Source of the DNA: Lachnospira sp. UBA5912
GTDB lineage: Bacteria > Bacillota > Clostridia > Lachnospirales > Lachnospiraceae
Assembly (NCBI GenBank): GCA_002435585.1
Contig: DJDY01000035.1
Coordinates: forward strand, 1-13,006
Direction: 5' to 3'
Length of the DNA stretch: 13,006 nt
Shown: positions 1 through 8,379 of the stretch, one piece after another
Layout: every line of letters starts with the position of its first letter
Numbering within the stretch: the first letter of the stretch is position 1
Notes under the pieces: generated by a model
Database searches by the model: none
Told to the model about the DNA's origin: nothing
The model's input: only the letters and a program-made list of their open reading frames with translations
Position numbers and translations under genes: made by a program

Positions 1-1
1 G

Positions 2-1729
2 CAGGAAAACAAAAAGAATGAATTAAAGAAAGCCTGTGAAAAAGCGAGAAAAGAAGCAGAAGCAGAACAGGAACGTTATGAAAAATCATGGACAGAATAT
101 GAGAAAAAATACAGAACATTTTTGAATGAACAGGCAGGAATACTTGCTTTGAATCTGGAAGAAGGACAGCCTTGTCCGGTATGTGGATCCAGAGAACATC
201 CGCAGATAGCAGTATTAAGTGAGCAGGCACCGACACAGGCAGAGGTAGAAGATGCAAAATCTAAGAGAGATCAAAGAGAAAAGATAAGAGATAAAGCAGC
301 CGGAGCATTCAGGGATATGCTTGCAGAATACAGGATGGCGCAGGAATTGTGTCAGACAATGTTAAAAAAAATAAAAGATGCATCGGTTAATATAGAAGAG
401 ACAGATATAAAAGCAAAGATGCAAAGTCTGACAGATGCACTTGTGAAAGTGACAGAAAAATTAGAAAAACAGGAACAGATTTTCATAAAATGCAAAGAAC
501 AAAAAGAAGAGCAGGAACGGATCACAGATATCCTGGAAGAATTGAATGAAAAAGAACAAAAAATTACGCAGTGCCTGACAGATTTAAAACTGACATATGC
601 AAAGATGCAGACAGAATATCAGACAAAGAAAGATAAACTTCCATATGAGACGGAAGAAGAAGCACAAGAGCATCTGAAGCAGACAGAGGAAGAATTAAAG
701 ACTATACGGCAAAAATATGAGACGGTGAACAGGCGCCTGACGGAAAAGCAGAAGACAGAAAAAGAACTGGAAGGCAGAGAGAAGACTGTAGCAGAATCTA
801 TAGAACAATCCATAGAAAAGGTAAAAGAAAAGAAAGAGTTCTACGAACAGACGAGAACAGAGCAGGGATTTGAAGATGAAGAGAGTTATCACAGGAAATA
901 TATACCGGAGAAAGAAATAGAAGAAAAAGAACAGTGGATTGAAACATATCAGAAAGAGGTTCGGGAACTGGAAGCAAATAAAGGGCTGCTGGAACAACAG
1001 TTAAATGGAAAAGAACGAGAAGATGCGGAGAAGATCAGGCAGGAAATAAAGAAAGTGTCAGATGAATTAGAACAGGTTCGGAAGAGTTACATGAATTTAT
1101 ATAATATAAATAATCAGAATCGTGAGATCAGGGATAACCTGAAGCGTAATTTTGAAAAGAACAACAGTCTGCAAAAGCAGTATGAAATGATAGGCAATCT
1201 GAGTAAAACTGCAAATGGCAATTTAAGCGGAAGTGCAAAACTGGATTTTGAGACCTACATCCAGAGACAATATTTCCGTCAGATTATCCGTGCCGCAAAT
1301 AAAAGGTTGATCCGGATGACGAATGAAGAGTTCATCTTACAATGCAGAGATGTAGAAAAACTTGGAAGCCAGGGGCAGGCGGGGCTGGAGCTGGATGTCT
1401 ATCATATGGCGACGGATACGGTCAGAGATGTGAAAACATTGTCTGGAGGAGAATCTTTTATGGCGGCATTATCTATGGCGCTGGGACTTTCTGACATAGT
1501 ACAGAATACGGCCGGAGCAGTCCATCTGGATACAATGTTCGTTGATGAGGGATTTGGATCGTTAGATGATGTATCAAGAGATCAGGCAATCCGTGTGCTG
1601 AATGATCTTGCAGATAAGGACCGGCTGGTAGGAATCATCTCGCATGTGAATGAGTTAAAAGAGCAGATTGATCATAAGCTTATTGTGAAAAAGACAGAAA
1701 AGGGAAGTTCAGTAAGCTGGTCGATATAA
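2..1729 (+). CDS. sbcC: Exonuclease subunit SbcC, C-terminal part (5' end outside window)
   Basis: SbcC is the SMC/Rad50-like ATPase that works with the SbcD nuclease on hairpins and double-strand break ends in the cytoplasm. The frame is open from base 2, so the gene begins upstream; 575 residues are visible of a protein usually near 1,000. In the fragment, CPVC at about 58-61 is the Rad50-type zinc hook at the tip of the coiled coil. It is followed by roughly 370 residues of Glu/Lys/Gln-rich coiled coil. The C-terminal ATPase lobe has the signature LSGGE (about 480-484), Walker B ending in FVDEGFG (about 513-519), a D-loop SLDD and a switch histidine in ISHV. The N-terminal Walker A half and any sbcD lie outside the window. 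A TTG at 122 could act as a start, but the coding frame continues upstream of it, so it is internal. Proline codons are mostly CCG (4 of 6), unlike the genes to the right. Confidence 0.93.
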   Translation, partial: QENKKNELKKACEKARKEAEAEQERYEKSWTEYEKKYRTFLNEQAGILALNLEEGQPCPVCGSREHPQIAVLSEQAPTQAEVEDAKSKRDQREKIRDKAAGAFRDMLAEYRMAQELCQTMLKKIKDASVNIEETDIKAKMQSLTDALVKVTEKLEKQEQIFIKCKEQKEEQERITDILEELNEKEQKITQCLTDLKLTYAKMQTEYQTKKDKLPYETEEEAQEHLKQTEEELKTIRQKYETVNRRLTEKQKTEKELEGREKTVAESIEQSIEKVKEKKEFYEQTRTEQGFEDEESYHRKYIPEKEIEEKEQWIETYQKEVRELEANKGLLEQQLNGKEREDAEKIRQEIKKVSDELEQVRKSYMNLYNINNQNREIRDNLKRNFEKNNSLQKQYEMIGNLSKTANGNLSGSAKLDFETYIQRQYFRQIIRAANKRLIRMTNEEFILQCRDVEKLGSQGQAGLELDVYHMATDTVRDVKTLSGGESFMAALSMALGLSDIVQNTAGAVHLDTMFVDEGFGSLDDVSRDQAIRVLNDLADKDRLVGIISHVNELKEQIDHKLIVKKTEKGSSVSWSI

Positions 1730-1732
1730 AAA

Positions 1733-1777
1733 TAAGAAAGCTGTTGCAATACATGATAAGTTGCAACAGCTTTCTTA
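1733..1777. terminator. Bidirectional intrinsic terminator between sbcC and pyrG
   Basis: A perfect 17-bp inverted repeat (1733-1749 with 1761-1777) with an 11-nt loop sits 3 bases after the sbcC stop and 23 bases after the pyrG stop on the other strand. In the leftward direction the stem is followed by a run of five T, a good intrinsic terminator for pyrG. In the rightward direction the following stretch is T-rich but interrupted (CTTTAACTCTTTT), so it should work less sharply for sbcC. The placement between two convergent genes fits a shared terminator. Confidence 0.88.
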
Positions 1778-1800
1778 CTTTAACTCTTTTATATTTGATA

Positions 1801-3414
1801 TTATTTATGTTCGTCCTGATATTTCAGAGAAGCTTCAATGAATCCTTTGAACAGTGGATGTGGTCTGTTCGGTCTGGACTTAAGTTCCGGATGAGCCTGG
1901 GTAGCAATAAACCAAGGATGTTCAGGAATCTCGATCATCTCAACGATTCTTCCGTCCGGAGAAAGTCCGGAAAGTTTCATTCCGTGAGATGTCAGGGCGT
2001 CACGGTAATCATTGTTGACTTCATAACGATGACGGTGACGTTCACTGATCTTATCTGTTCCATACATCTCATAAGCTTTTGATGTCTTATCAAGAACACA
2101 AGGGTAAGCCCCCAGTCTTAATGTTCCTCCGATATCTTCGATTCCAATCTGCTCAGGCATGATATGGATAACCGGATGAGTAGTATTCGGGTCAAGTTCA
2201 GCACTGTGGGCATCATTGTATCCAAGCACATCTCTTGCGAATTCCACGATAGAAAGCTGCATACCAAGGCAGAGACCAAGGAACGGTACATTGTGAGTAC
2301 GGGCATATTTGATTGCCTCAAGCTTTCCGTCAATTCCACGATTACCAAATCCGCCAGGGACAAGAATTCCGCTTACATCGCCGAGTAATTCATCTACGTT
2401 GTCGGCTGTAACAGTTTCGGAATCAATCCATTTGATATTTACGGTTGCACGGCTGAAGATTCCACCGTGTTTTAATGCTTCTACAACACTGATGTATGCG
2501 TCATGAAGCTGGATATATTTACCAACGAGAGCAACTGTGACTTCTGTATTAGGATGTTTCAGGTAGTCAACCATCTCTTTCCAGTCTTTAAGATCCGGTT
2601 CCGGACAATCAAGATGCAGACATTCACATACAACACCTGCAAGATTTTCTTCTTCCATAGCAAGAGGAGCTTCATACAGATATTCCACGTCCAGGTTCTG
2701 CAGTACATGGTTAGATGGTACATTACAGAATAATGCAATCTTATCCTTGATACCCGGCTCAAGTGGATGCTCTGTACGGCATACCAGAATATCTGGCTGT
2801 ATTCCCATTCCCTGTAGTTCTTTAACGCTTGCCTGCGTTGGCTTAGTCTTCATCTCACCTGAAGCCTTAAGATATGGAATAAGTGTTACATGAATGAGTA
2901 TCGCATTTTCACGACCTACTTCACGCTGGAACTGTCTTATAGCCTCAAGAAATGGCTGTGACTCGATATCACCTACAGTTCCACCTACCTCGATAATAGC
3001 AATCTTAGTTTCATCTGTTGAATAATCTCTGTAAAAACGGCTCTTTATCTCATTAGTTATATGTGGAATAACCTGTACTGTTCCTCCACCAAAATCTCCT
3101 CTACGTTCCTTCTGGAGCACTGACCAATATACCTTACCTGTTGTAACGTTGGAATTCTTGTTAAGGCTTTCATCTATGAATCTTTCATAATGTCCTAAAT
3201 CAAGGTCTGTTTCTGCTCCATCATCAGTTACAAACACTTCACCATGCTGTATTGGATTCATAGTACCCGGATCAATGTTAATATATGGATCAAACTTCTG
3301 CATAGTTACCTTAAATCCACGTGCTTTTAATAATCTTCCTAATGATGCTGCTGTTATACCTTTACCAAGTCCTGAAACAACACCGCCTGTTACAAATACA
3401 TACTTTACAGCCAT
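1801..3414 (-). CDS. pyrG: CTP synthase
   Basis: PyrG makes CTP from UTP with ATP and glutamine, the last step of de novo pyrimidine nucleotide synthesis. The start at 3414 gives 537 residues, the normal length, begins with the family's [11 protein letters not shown], and is preceded by AGGAGG at good spacing. An in-frame extension to 3525 has no such site and is rejected. The N-terminal synthetase domain shows the P-loop-like [10 protein letters not shown] (10-19), the conserved [10 protein letters not shown] region and GGTVGDIES. The glutamine amidotransferase domain shows PGGFGNRG, the nucleophile Cys382 in GLCLGMQ, and the His508-Pro-Glu510 pair of the triad. All key residues are present. 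The oddity is in codon use: codons left of about 2755 are CCG/CCT- and ATC-rich with no ATA, while those right of about 2764 are CCA- and ATA-rich. The gene therefore looks mosaic, or the assembly joins two genomes here. Confidence 0.97.
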   Translation of the reverse strand: MAVKYVFVTGGVVSGLGKGITAASLGRLLKARGFKVTMQKFDPYINIDPGTMNPIQHGEVFVTDDGAETDLDLGHYERFIDESLNKNSNVTTGKVYWSVLQKERRGDFGGGTVQVIPHITNEIKSRFYRDYSTDETKIAIIEVGGTVGDIESQPFLEAIRQFQREVGRENAILIHVTLIPYLKASGEMKTKPTQASVKELQGMGIQPDILVCRTEHPLEPGIKDKIALFCNVPSNHVLQNLDVEYLYEAPLAMEEENLAGVVCECLHLDCPEPDLKDWKEMVDYLKHPNTEVTVALVGKYIQLHDAYISVVEALKHGGIFSRATVNIKWIDSETVTADNVDELLGDVSGILVPGGFGNRGIDGKLEAIKYARTHNVPFLGLCLGMQLSIVEFARDVLGYNDAHSAELDPNTTHPVIHIMPEQIGIEDIGGTLRLGAYPCVLDKTSKAYEMYGTDKISERHRHRYEVNNDYRDALTSHGMKLSGLSPDGRIVEMIEIPEHPWFIATQAHPELKSRPNRPHPLFKGFIEASLKYQDEHK

Positions 3415-3499
3415 TTTTCCTCCTGTCTGCCATATGGCAAGTTCTTTTAACGTAATATGATATCTGCATGAAGCATTCTTTGCTTCACACAATCCGCGA

Positions 3500-3536
3500 A
3501 AAAACAAATATCCGGCAGTACACATATTACTACCGG
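3500..3536 (-). terminator. Candidate leader terminator (attenuator) of pyrG
   Basis: On the - strand, CCGGTAGTA (3536-3528) can pair with TACTGCCGG (3520-3512) over nine positions with one G-U pair and a 7-nt loop. It is followed directly by ATATTTGTTTTTT, a T-rich tract. This has the form of an intrinsic terminator and lies about 25 nt after the predicted pyrG transcription start and about 100 bp before the start codon, so it would act on the pyrG leader. Premature termination controls pyrG in Bacillus subtilis. That mechanism needs a transcript starting with GGG, which is not visible here, so the trigger would be different or the hairpin may be incidental. Confidence 0.5.
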
Positions 3537-3566
3537 CTACTTCTTCGTCGCAAAATATTTTTCTAC

Positions 3567-3595
3567 ATTATACAGTCATTTTTTTTTTATTTCCA
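3567..3595 (-). promoter_or_regulatory. Predicted pyrG promoter
   Basis: On the - strand a perfect -10 box TATAAT (3572-3567) follows TGGAAA (3595-3590, four of six matches to TTGACA) at exactly 17 bp, with an A-tract of ten in the spacer. Transcription would start near 3560, giving a leader of about 145 nt before pyrG. The site lies in the 227-bp gap after the phosphopantetheinyl transferase gene, so pyrG is probably its own transcription unit. Confidence 0.7.
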
Positions 3596-3641
3596 CCCTT
3601 TTTTAATAAAAAAACTATATATTTTTATTTTATAACAATCG

Positions 3642-4514
3642 TTAGTTTTTAAGATACTCTATCGCAGATATAGCATATTCCGGCTTAATAATATTAAGTT
3701 CATATATTTTTACATTTTTCTCTTTTTTACCTGATATATACATATTTACAACTGATGCCATATCTTTCCTGGAAATGAAATGATTCTTAACAACGTCTTT
3801 TTCATCTACATTCCCCCCTGTTTTACTTGTTGCTTCATTTCCTGTCTCATGCCTGAACTCCACTTTAGATACTGTACCAGCAATTCCCTCTCCCGTAAGC
3901 TTTGCATACGCCTCCTTAAGTGTCCATACACGGCTGAATCTAAAGTTATCATCACCTATCCAGTCGCATTCCGCCTGTGTAAAGAACCTCTTCGCAACTT
4001 TTATTGCATTTTTTCTTGGTCCTTCAATATCTATTCCCACAGCTCTGTCAGATACCGCACACACCACATAATCACCTGCATGTGATAAGTTAAAATGTAT
4101 GTCAGAATTATTGTATACAGGCTTTCCATTTCCTGCATATTCTATATCATAATCATATGCATTATCATAATTGTCCACTAAATCCTCCAGCTTTACATTG
4201 ACTATATTATCAATATTATTTTTCATATTATTTTTGACTTCACACCTGGCATTCCCCTGCATATTTAGTATAACATTACCAATCATGGATTCAGCCTCAT
4301 ATGTCTCTGGCTTACCCTTAACCTGCCTAGACATAGACATGCTATACAGCTTCGTTGCATAATTAAGAAGAAGCCCCGCGGCGAGGCTTCTTTCTTTATC
4401 TTCCTTAAACCTGTACCGCTCTACTTTATCTTTCCTGTAAGCTGGTACAAGTTCAAGTCCTTTATTCATAATGTCATCATTCATATCTGATATATCAGTA
4501 AGAAATATTTTCAT
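3642..4514 (-). CDS. Sfp-type 4'-phosphopantetheinyl transferase, with an unusual insert
   Basis: Enzymes of this family move the phosphopantetheine arm of coenzyme A to a serine on acyl, peptidyl or aryl carrier proteins. The visible motifs are FNLSHAGD (141-148), VGIDIE (159-164, with the metal-binding Asp162 and Glu164) and WTLKEAYAK (197-205), in the right order, and DKERSLAAG (39-47) in the N-terminal half. At 290 residues it is longer than the usual 220-240. The extra length comes from an Asn/Asp/Met-rich low-complexity stretch at about 65-125 and a polar stretch at about 223-245. The start at 4514 follows AGGAAAG. The gene lies 172 bp after the ABC exporter genes and 227 bp before pyrG. 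No peptide or polyketide synthase or carrier protein is in view, so its partner is unknown; a general role on a fatty-acid or other carrier protein is as likely as a secondary-metabolite role. Confidence 0.85.
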   Translation of the reverse strand: MKIFLTDISDMNDDIMNKGLELVPAYRKDKVERYRFKEDKERSLAAGLLLNYATKLYSMSMSRQVKGKPETYEAESMIGNVILNMQGNARCEVKNNMKNNIDNIVNVKLEDLVDNYDNAYDYDIEYAGNGKPVYNNSDIHFNLSHAGDYVVCAVSDRAVGIDIEGPRKNAIKVAKRFFTQAECDWIGDDNFRFSRVWTLKEAYAKLTGEGIAGTVSKVEFRHETGNEATSKTGGNVDEKDVVKNHFISRKDMASVVNMYISGKKEKNVKIYELNIIKPEYAISAIEYLKN

Positions 4515-4686
4515 AAACTCTTTCCTAACATTATTTTACAATTTCATAGCCAGTATATTGTTGCAATTATGAATACACATGTAATATTCTACTTTTTACG
4601 GTTCATATATACCATAGTAATATCTAATCTATATTAACTAACGCATCTATTCTACAACAATATCTGCTCTGCTTTAATGGCTGCAT

Positions 4687-6456
4687 CTATGCTGTAGCAG
4701 TGTCAAACTGGCTTTCATAAAGTGTCTTATAGAAACCGCCTGCTGCAAGAAGCTCTTCATGATTACCCTTTTCAATAATATGACCATCTTTCATAACAAG
4801 GATTACATCTGCTGACTGTATAGTTGAAAGCCTGTGTGCTACGATAAAGCTTGTTCTTCCTTCCATAAGCTTTGCAAATGCGTTCTGAATCTTGATTTCA
4901 GTTCTTGTATCTATTGAAGACGTAGCCTCATCCAGTATAAGCATAGGTGGGCGTGTAAGCATGATTCTTGTTATACATAACAGCTGCTTCTGTCCCTGTG
5001 ACAGGCTTCCACCATCTTCACCTATAACTGTATCAAAGCCGTTAGGAAGTCTCTTTATAAATCCATATGAGTATGAAGCCTTTGCCGCCTCTATTATCTC
5101 TTCATCTGTTGCATCAGGCTTACCCATAACGATATTCTCTCTTATAGTTCCTGCCTTAAGCCATGTTTCCTGAAGAACCATTCCGAAACCATGCCTTAGT
5201 GAATATCTTGTCATATCCCTGATATCCGTACCAGACACATCTATGCTTCCTGAATCAACATCATAGAATCTCATCAAAAGATTGATAACTGTTGTCTTAC
5301 CACATCCGGTAGGTCCTACAATAGCTATTCTCTGACCTTTCTTTACATGAAGATTAAAGTCTTCAATAAGCTTCTTATCTTTAGTATATGAGAAATATAC
5401 ATCATTAAGGTCAACTCTTCCATCAACATCCTTTATATCAACTGCATCTGGGGCATCTGGAATCTCTGGTTCTTCCTCTATAAGTTCAAACATTCTTGCT
5501 GCACACGCAAGTGCATTCTGAAGCTCTGTTATAACACCTGATATTTCGTTAAAAGGCTTAGTATACTGGTTAGCATAACTTAAAAAGCTTGATAACTGAC
5601 CTACCGTGATTCCACCTGATATAGCTATAAATGCGCCTGATACAGCAACTCCTGCATATACAAGGCTGTTTACGAATCTTGTAGATGGATTAGTTATAGA
5701 TGAGAAAAATATAGCTCTTAATGAGTACTTCTGTAATCTTTCATTAATCTCATCAAAGCGTGCAACTGCTTCATCTTCATAGCCGTATGCCTTTACAACC
5801 TTTTCTCCGCCTATCATCTCATCTATAAATGCTGTCTGCTCACCTCTTGTCTCAGACTGAAGCTTAAACATAGAATAAGTCTTCTTTGCTATAAAGCTTG
5901 CCACAAAGAATGATACTGGTGTGATAAGCACAACTACAAGTGTTATCTTAATATTAATTGTAAGCATAAATACAAGTGTTCCAACTATGGTAAGGACACC
6001 TGAAAAGAACTGTGTAAATCCCATAAGAAGACCATCTGCAAACTGGTCAACATCGGCTATGACACGGCTCACTATATCACCATAAGACTGACCATCTATA
6101 TACTTAAGTGGAAGCTTCTGTATCTTTTCCATGGCCTCATCACGTATATCTCTTGTTACGTGATATGTTATCTTGTTGTTACATATATTCATTATCCACT
6201 GCGACAATGCCGTTATAGCAACTATAATTCCTATTGTCATAAGAATCTTACTTATTCCTGCAAAATCAACATTACCAGGTCCTATTATATGATCTATTCC
6301 ACGTCCGACAAGAATAGGTACATACAAAGTGGATGCTACCGTCACCGCTGCCATAAGTATAGACAATATAAGAAATCCGCTATACTTTTTTATTCTTTTA
6401 AGAACCTTTAAAAGCGTACCCTTCTGGGCTTTCTTCTTATCCTTATTATCTTTCAT
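4687..6456 (-). CDS. ABC exporter subunit, MdlB/LmrD-like (catalytically complete ATPase motifs)
   Basis: This is a half-transporter with a six-helix membrane domain in about residues 1-330 and a C-terminal nucleotide-binding domain, 589 residues in all. ATPase motifs are Walker A GPTGCGKTT (about 379-387), Q-loop VLQETW, signature LSQGQ (about 483), Walker B LILDEATSS with the catalytic glutamate, and switch histidine in VAHRLS (about 538). The signature differs from the canonical LSGGQ. Together with the degenerate partner gene 62 bp upstream, it fits a heterodimeric exporter of the TM287/288, LmrCD or BmrCD type, in which one of the two ATP sites hydrolyses poorly. It probably sits in the cell membrane exporting a lipophilic compound, peptide or lipid; the substrate cannot be read from sequence. 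The start at 6456 has GGAG five bases upstream. Confidence 0.92.
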   Translation of the reverse strand: MKDNKDKKKAQKGTLLKVLKRIKKYSGFLILSILMAAVTVASTLYVPILVGRGIDHIIGPGNVDFAGISKILMTIGIIVAITALSQWIMNICNNKITYHVTRDIRDEAMEKIQKLPLKYIDGQSYGDIVSRVIADVDQFADGLLMGFTQFFSGVLTIVGTLVFMLTINIKITLVVVLITPVSFFVASFIAKKTYSMFKLQSETRGEQTAFIDEMIGGEKVVKAYGYEDEAVARFDEINERLQKYSLRAIFFSSITNPSTRFVNSLVYAGVAVSGAFIAISGGITVGQLSSFLSYANQYTKPFNEISGVITELQNALACAARMFELIEEEPEIPDAPDAVDIKDVDGRVDLNDVYFSYTKDKKLIEDFNLHVKKGQRIAIVGPTGCGKTTVINLLMRFYDVDSGSIDVSGTDIRDMTRYSLRHGFGMVLQETWLKAGTIRENIVMGKPDATDEEIIEAAKASYSYGFIKRLPNGFDTVIGEDGGSLSQGQKQLLCITRIMLTRPPMLILDEATSSIDTRTEIKIQNAFAKLMEGRTSFIVAHRLSTIQSADVILVMKDGHIIEKGNHEELLAAGGFYKTLYESQFDTATA

Positions 6457-6518
6457 AACTACTCCATTTCATTTATAGTACAAAATGTACTATGTGTATA
6501 ATTGCAACTAATATGATA

Positions 6519-8249
6519 TTATGCACCTTTAGCATCTTTAAACTGTGAATTATATATTTCCCTGTAGGTCTCACAGTTTTCTAACAGTTCACTATGTGTT
6601 CCGATTCCAGCTACATTGCCATCGTCAAGTACAATAATCTTATCTGCATGCATAAGTGATGCTGAACGCTGTGATACTATAAATACTGTAGGATTGTTTG
6701 ACATTGTCCTGATTGACTTTCTAAGTGCTGCATCTGTTGCAAAGTCAAGTGCAGAGGCGCTGTCATCAAGTATAAGAACATCAGGCTTCTTAACAACAGC
6801 TCTTGCTATTGTAAGTCTTTGTCTTTGTCCACCTGAAAGATTCTTTCCGCCCTGCTCTACCAGATAGTCAAGACGTCCCTCCTTCTTGTCAACGAATTCC
6901 TTTGCCTGTGCTATAGCAAGTGCCTCATCTATCTCTCTATCTGTCGCATCCTGCTTAGCCACCTGCATATTGCTTCTTATACTGCCCTTAAACAGAACAG
7001 CTTTCTGCATGACTATGCCGACCTTATCTCTTAATTCTTCTATCTTTATATCCTTAACATTAACGCCATCTATAAGAACTTCTCCCTCGGTTGCATCATA
7101 GAATCTTGGAATAAGTCCAACAAGACTTGACTTACCTGAACCTGTACCACCTATGATACCTATAGTCTGTCCTCTGTATGCCTTAAAGCTTGCCCCGGCT
7201 ATACTTGTATCACCAGCACCACTGTACTTAAGTGCAACATTTTTAAACTCTACTACCGGCACCTTGGCATTAGACTCCTGCACGCTGGCTGTTCCATCCT
7301 TCATACTTGATTTAACATCAAATATTGACTGGATACGTCCTGCACATGCAAGTGCTTTAGTTATATTAATTATGAGATTGGCAAGCTTGATAAGCTCCAC
7401 AAGTATCTGTGACATATAATTATAAAGTGCAACGACCTGGCCCTGTGTTAAGGCCCCCTGGTTAACTCTCACACCACCTATCCATATAAGTGCTATGATT
7501 GACACATTTACAACTACATAGGTAAGTGGATTCATAAGTCCTGATATCTTACCAACGAACTTCTGAAGATGATTAAGCTCTTCATTCTTTTCCTTAAAAT
7601 GCTTAAGTTCATCTTCCTGCTTATTAAAGGCTCTTATAACTCTTACACCTGTAAGATTCTCTCTTGTAATGCCAAGTATAGTATCAAGACCAGCCTGAAC
7701 CTTTTTGTATAAAGGTCTTGTACCTACCATGATTCCGAATACTATAACAGCAAGCACCGGAATAGCAGCAGCAAATACAAGTGCTGCCTTAAAGTCTATG
7801 GTAAATGCCATAATCATGGCACCAAACACTATAAATGGTGAACGTAAGAACAGTCTTAAGACCAGATTAACACCATTCTGCACCTGGTTAATATCGCTTG
7901 TCATTCGTGTCATAAGAGTTGATGTACCAAGCTCATCCAGCTCTGTAAATGAAAGTGACTGTATATGCTTAAAAAGTGCATGCCTTATTCCCGTTGCACA
8001 TCCAACTGCTGCCTTCGCACTGAAATACTGTGCTGTTATGGAACATGTAAGTCCTATTATTGCAAGTCCAAGTAACATAAGACAGGATTTGACGATATAG
8101 CCTGTATCCTGATTGGCTATTCCCCTGTCAATAATTGATGCCACAACAAGCGGCACAAAAAGCTCAAAGAGTGCTTCAAGCATCTTAAAAAGGGGTGCAA
8201 GAACGCATTCTTTCTTAAGTTTTTCCAGATACTTAAGTATCATTTTCAT
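6519..8249 (-). CDS. ABC exporter subunit, MdlA/LmrC-like (degenerate ATP site)
   Basis: This is the partner half-transporter of the gene that follows it: a membrane domain in about the first 320 residues, then an ATPase domain. Walker A GGTGSGKSS (about 366) and signature LSGGQRQR (about 470) are canonical. Walker B reads LILDDSASALD, with Asp in place of the catalytic Glu, and the switch position is VSQRSAS, with Gln instead of His (about 526). These two changes mark the degenerate-site subunit of heterodimeric exporters. I chose the start at 8249 (576 residues, MKMILKYLEK) because AAAGGAATGGAG lies just upstream of it. An in-frame ATG at 8279 would add ten residues that overlap this ribosome binding site. 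The two subunits are very probably co-transcribed and obligate partners. Substrate unknown. Confidence 0.91.
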   Translation of the reverse strand: MKMILKYLEKLKKECVLAPLFKMLEALFELFVPLVVASIIDRGIANQDTGYIVKSCLMLLGLAIIGLTCSITAQYFSAKAAVGCATGIRHALFKHIQSLSFTELDELGTSTLMTRMTSDINQVQNGVNLVLRLFLRSPFIVFGAMIMAFTIDFKAALVFAAAIPVLAVIVFGIMVGTRPLYKKVQAGLDTILGITRENLTGVRVIRAFNKQEDELKHFKEKNEELNHLQKFVGKISGLMNPLTYVVVNVSIIALIWIGGVRVNQGALTQGQVVALYNYMSQILVELIKLANLIINITKALACAGRIQSIFDVKSSMKDGTASVQESNAKVPVVEFKNVALKYSGAGDTSIAGASFKAYRGQTIGIIGGTGSGKSSLVGLIPRFYDATEGEVLIDGVNVKDIKIEELRDKVGIVMQKAVLFKGSIRSNMQVAKQDATDREIDEALAIAQAKEFVDKKEGRLDYLVEQGGKNLSGGQRQRLTIARAVVKKPDVLILDDSASALDFATDAALRKSIRTMSNNPTVFIVSQRSASLMHADKIIVLDDGNVAGIGTHSELLENCETYREIYNSQFKDAKGA

Positions 8250-8379
8250 AGCAAACTCCATTCCTTTCATGGGTATCATACATTACATAATACATAGATG
8301 TATAACGCCTTATATATATTTTATTTTAACTGCCTGATTCTTATATTCATAATTCGCATATCGCATAACCATCATCACA

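Noticed and set aside
122..124. TTG at 122 as the real start of the left-edge gene
   Set aside because: The same frame is open and coiled-coil-like back to base 2, and SbcC needs an N-terminal Walker A half upstream.
619..997. Antisense ORFs inside sbcC, and similar shadows inside pyrG and the ABC genes
   Set aside because: They have low-complexity, Ser/Phe/Cys-rich translations, no ribosome binding sites and no recognisable motifs, and they mirror the codon bias of the real genes.
3415..3525. N-terminal extension of pyrG to an ATG at 3525
   Set aside because: The extra 37 residues are not part of the family, and the strong AGGAGG lies just before the ATG at 3414.
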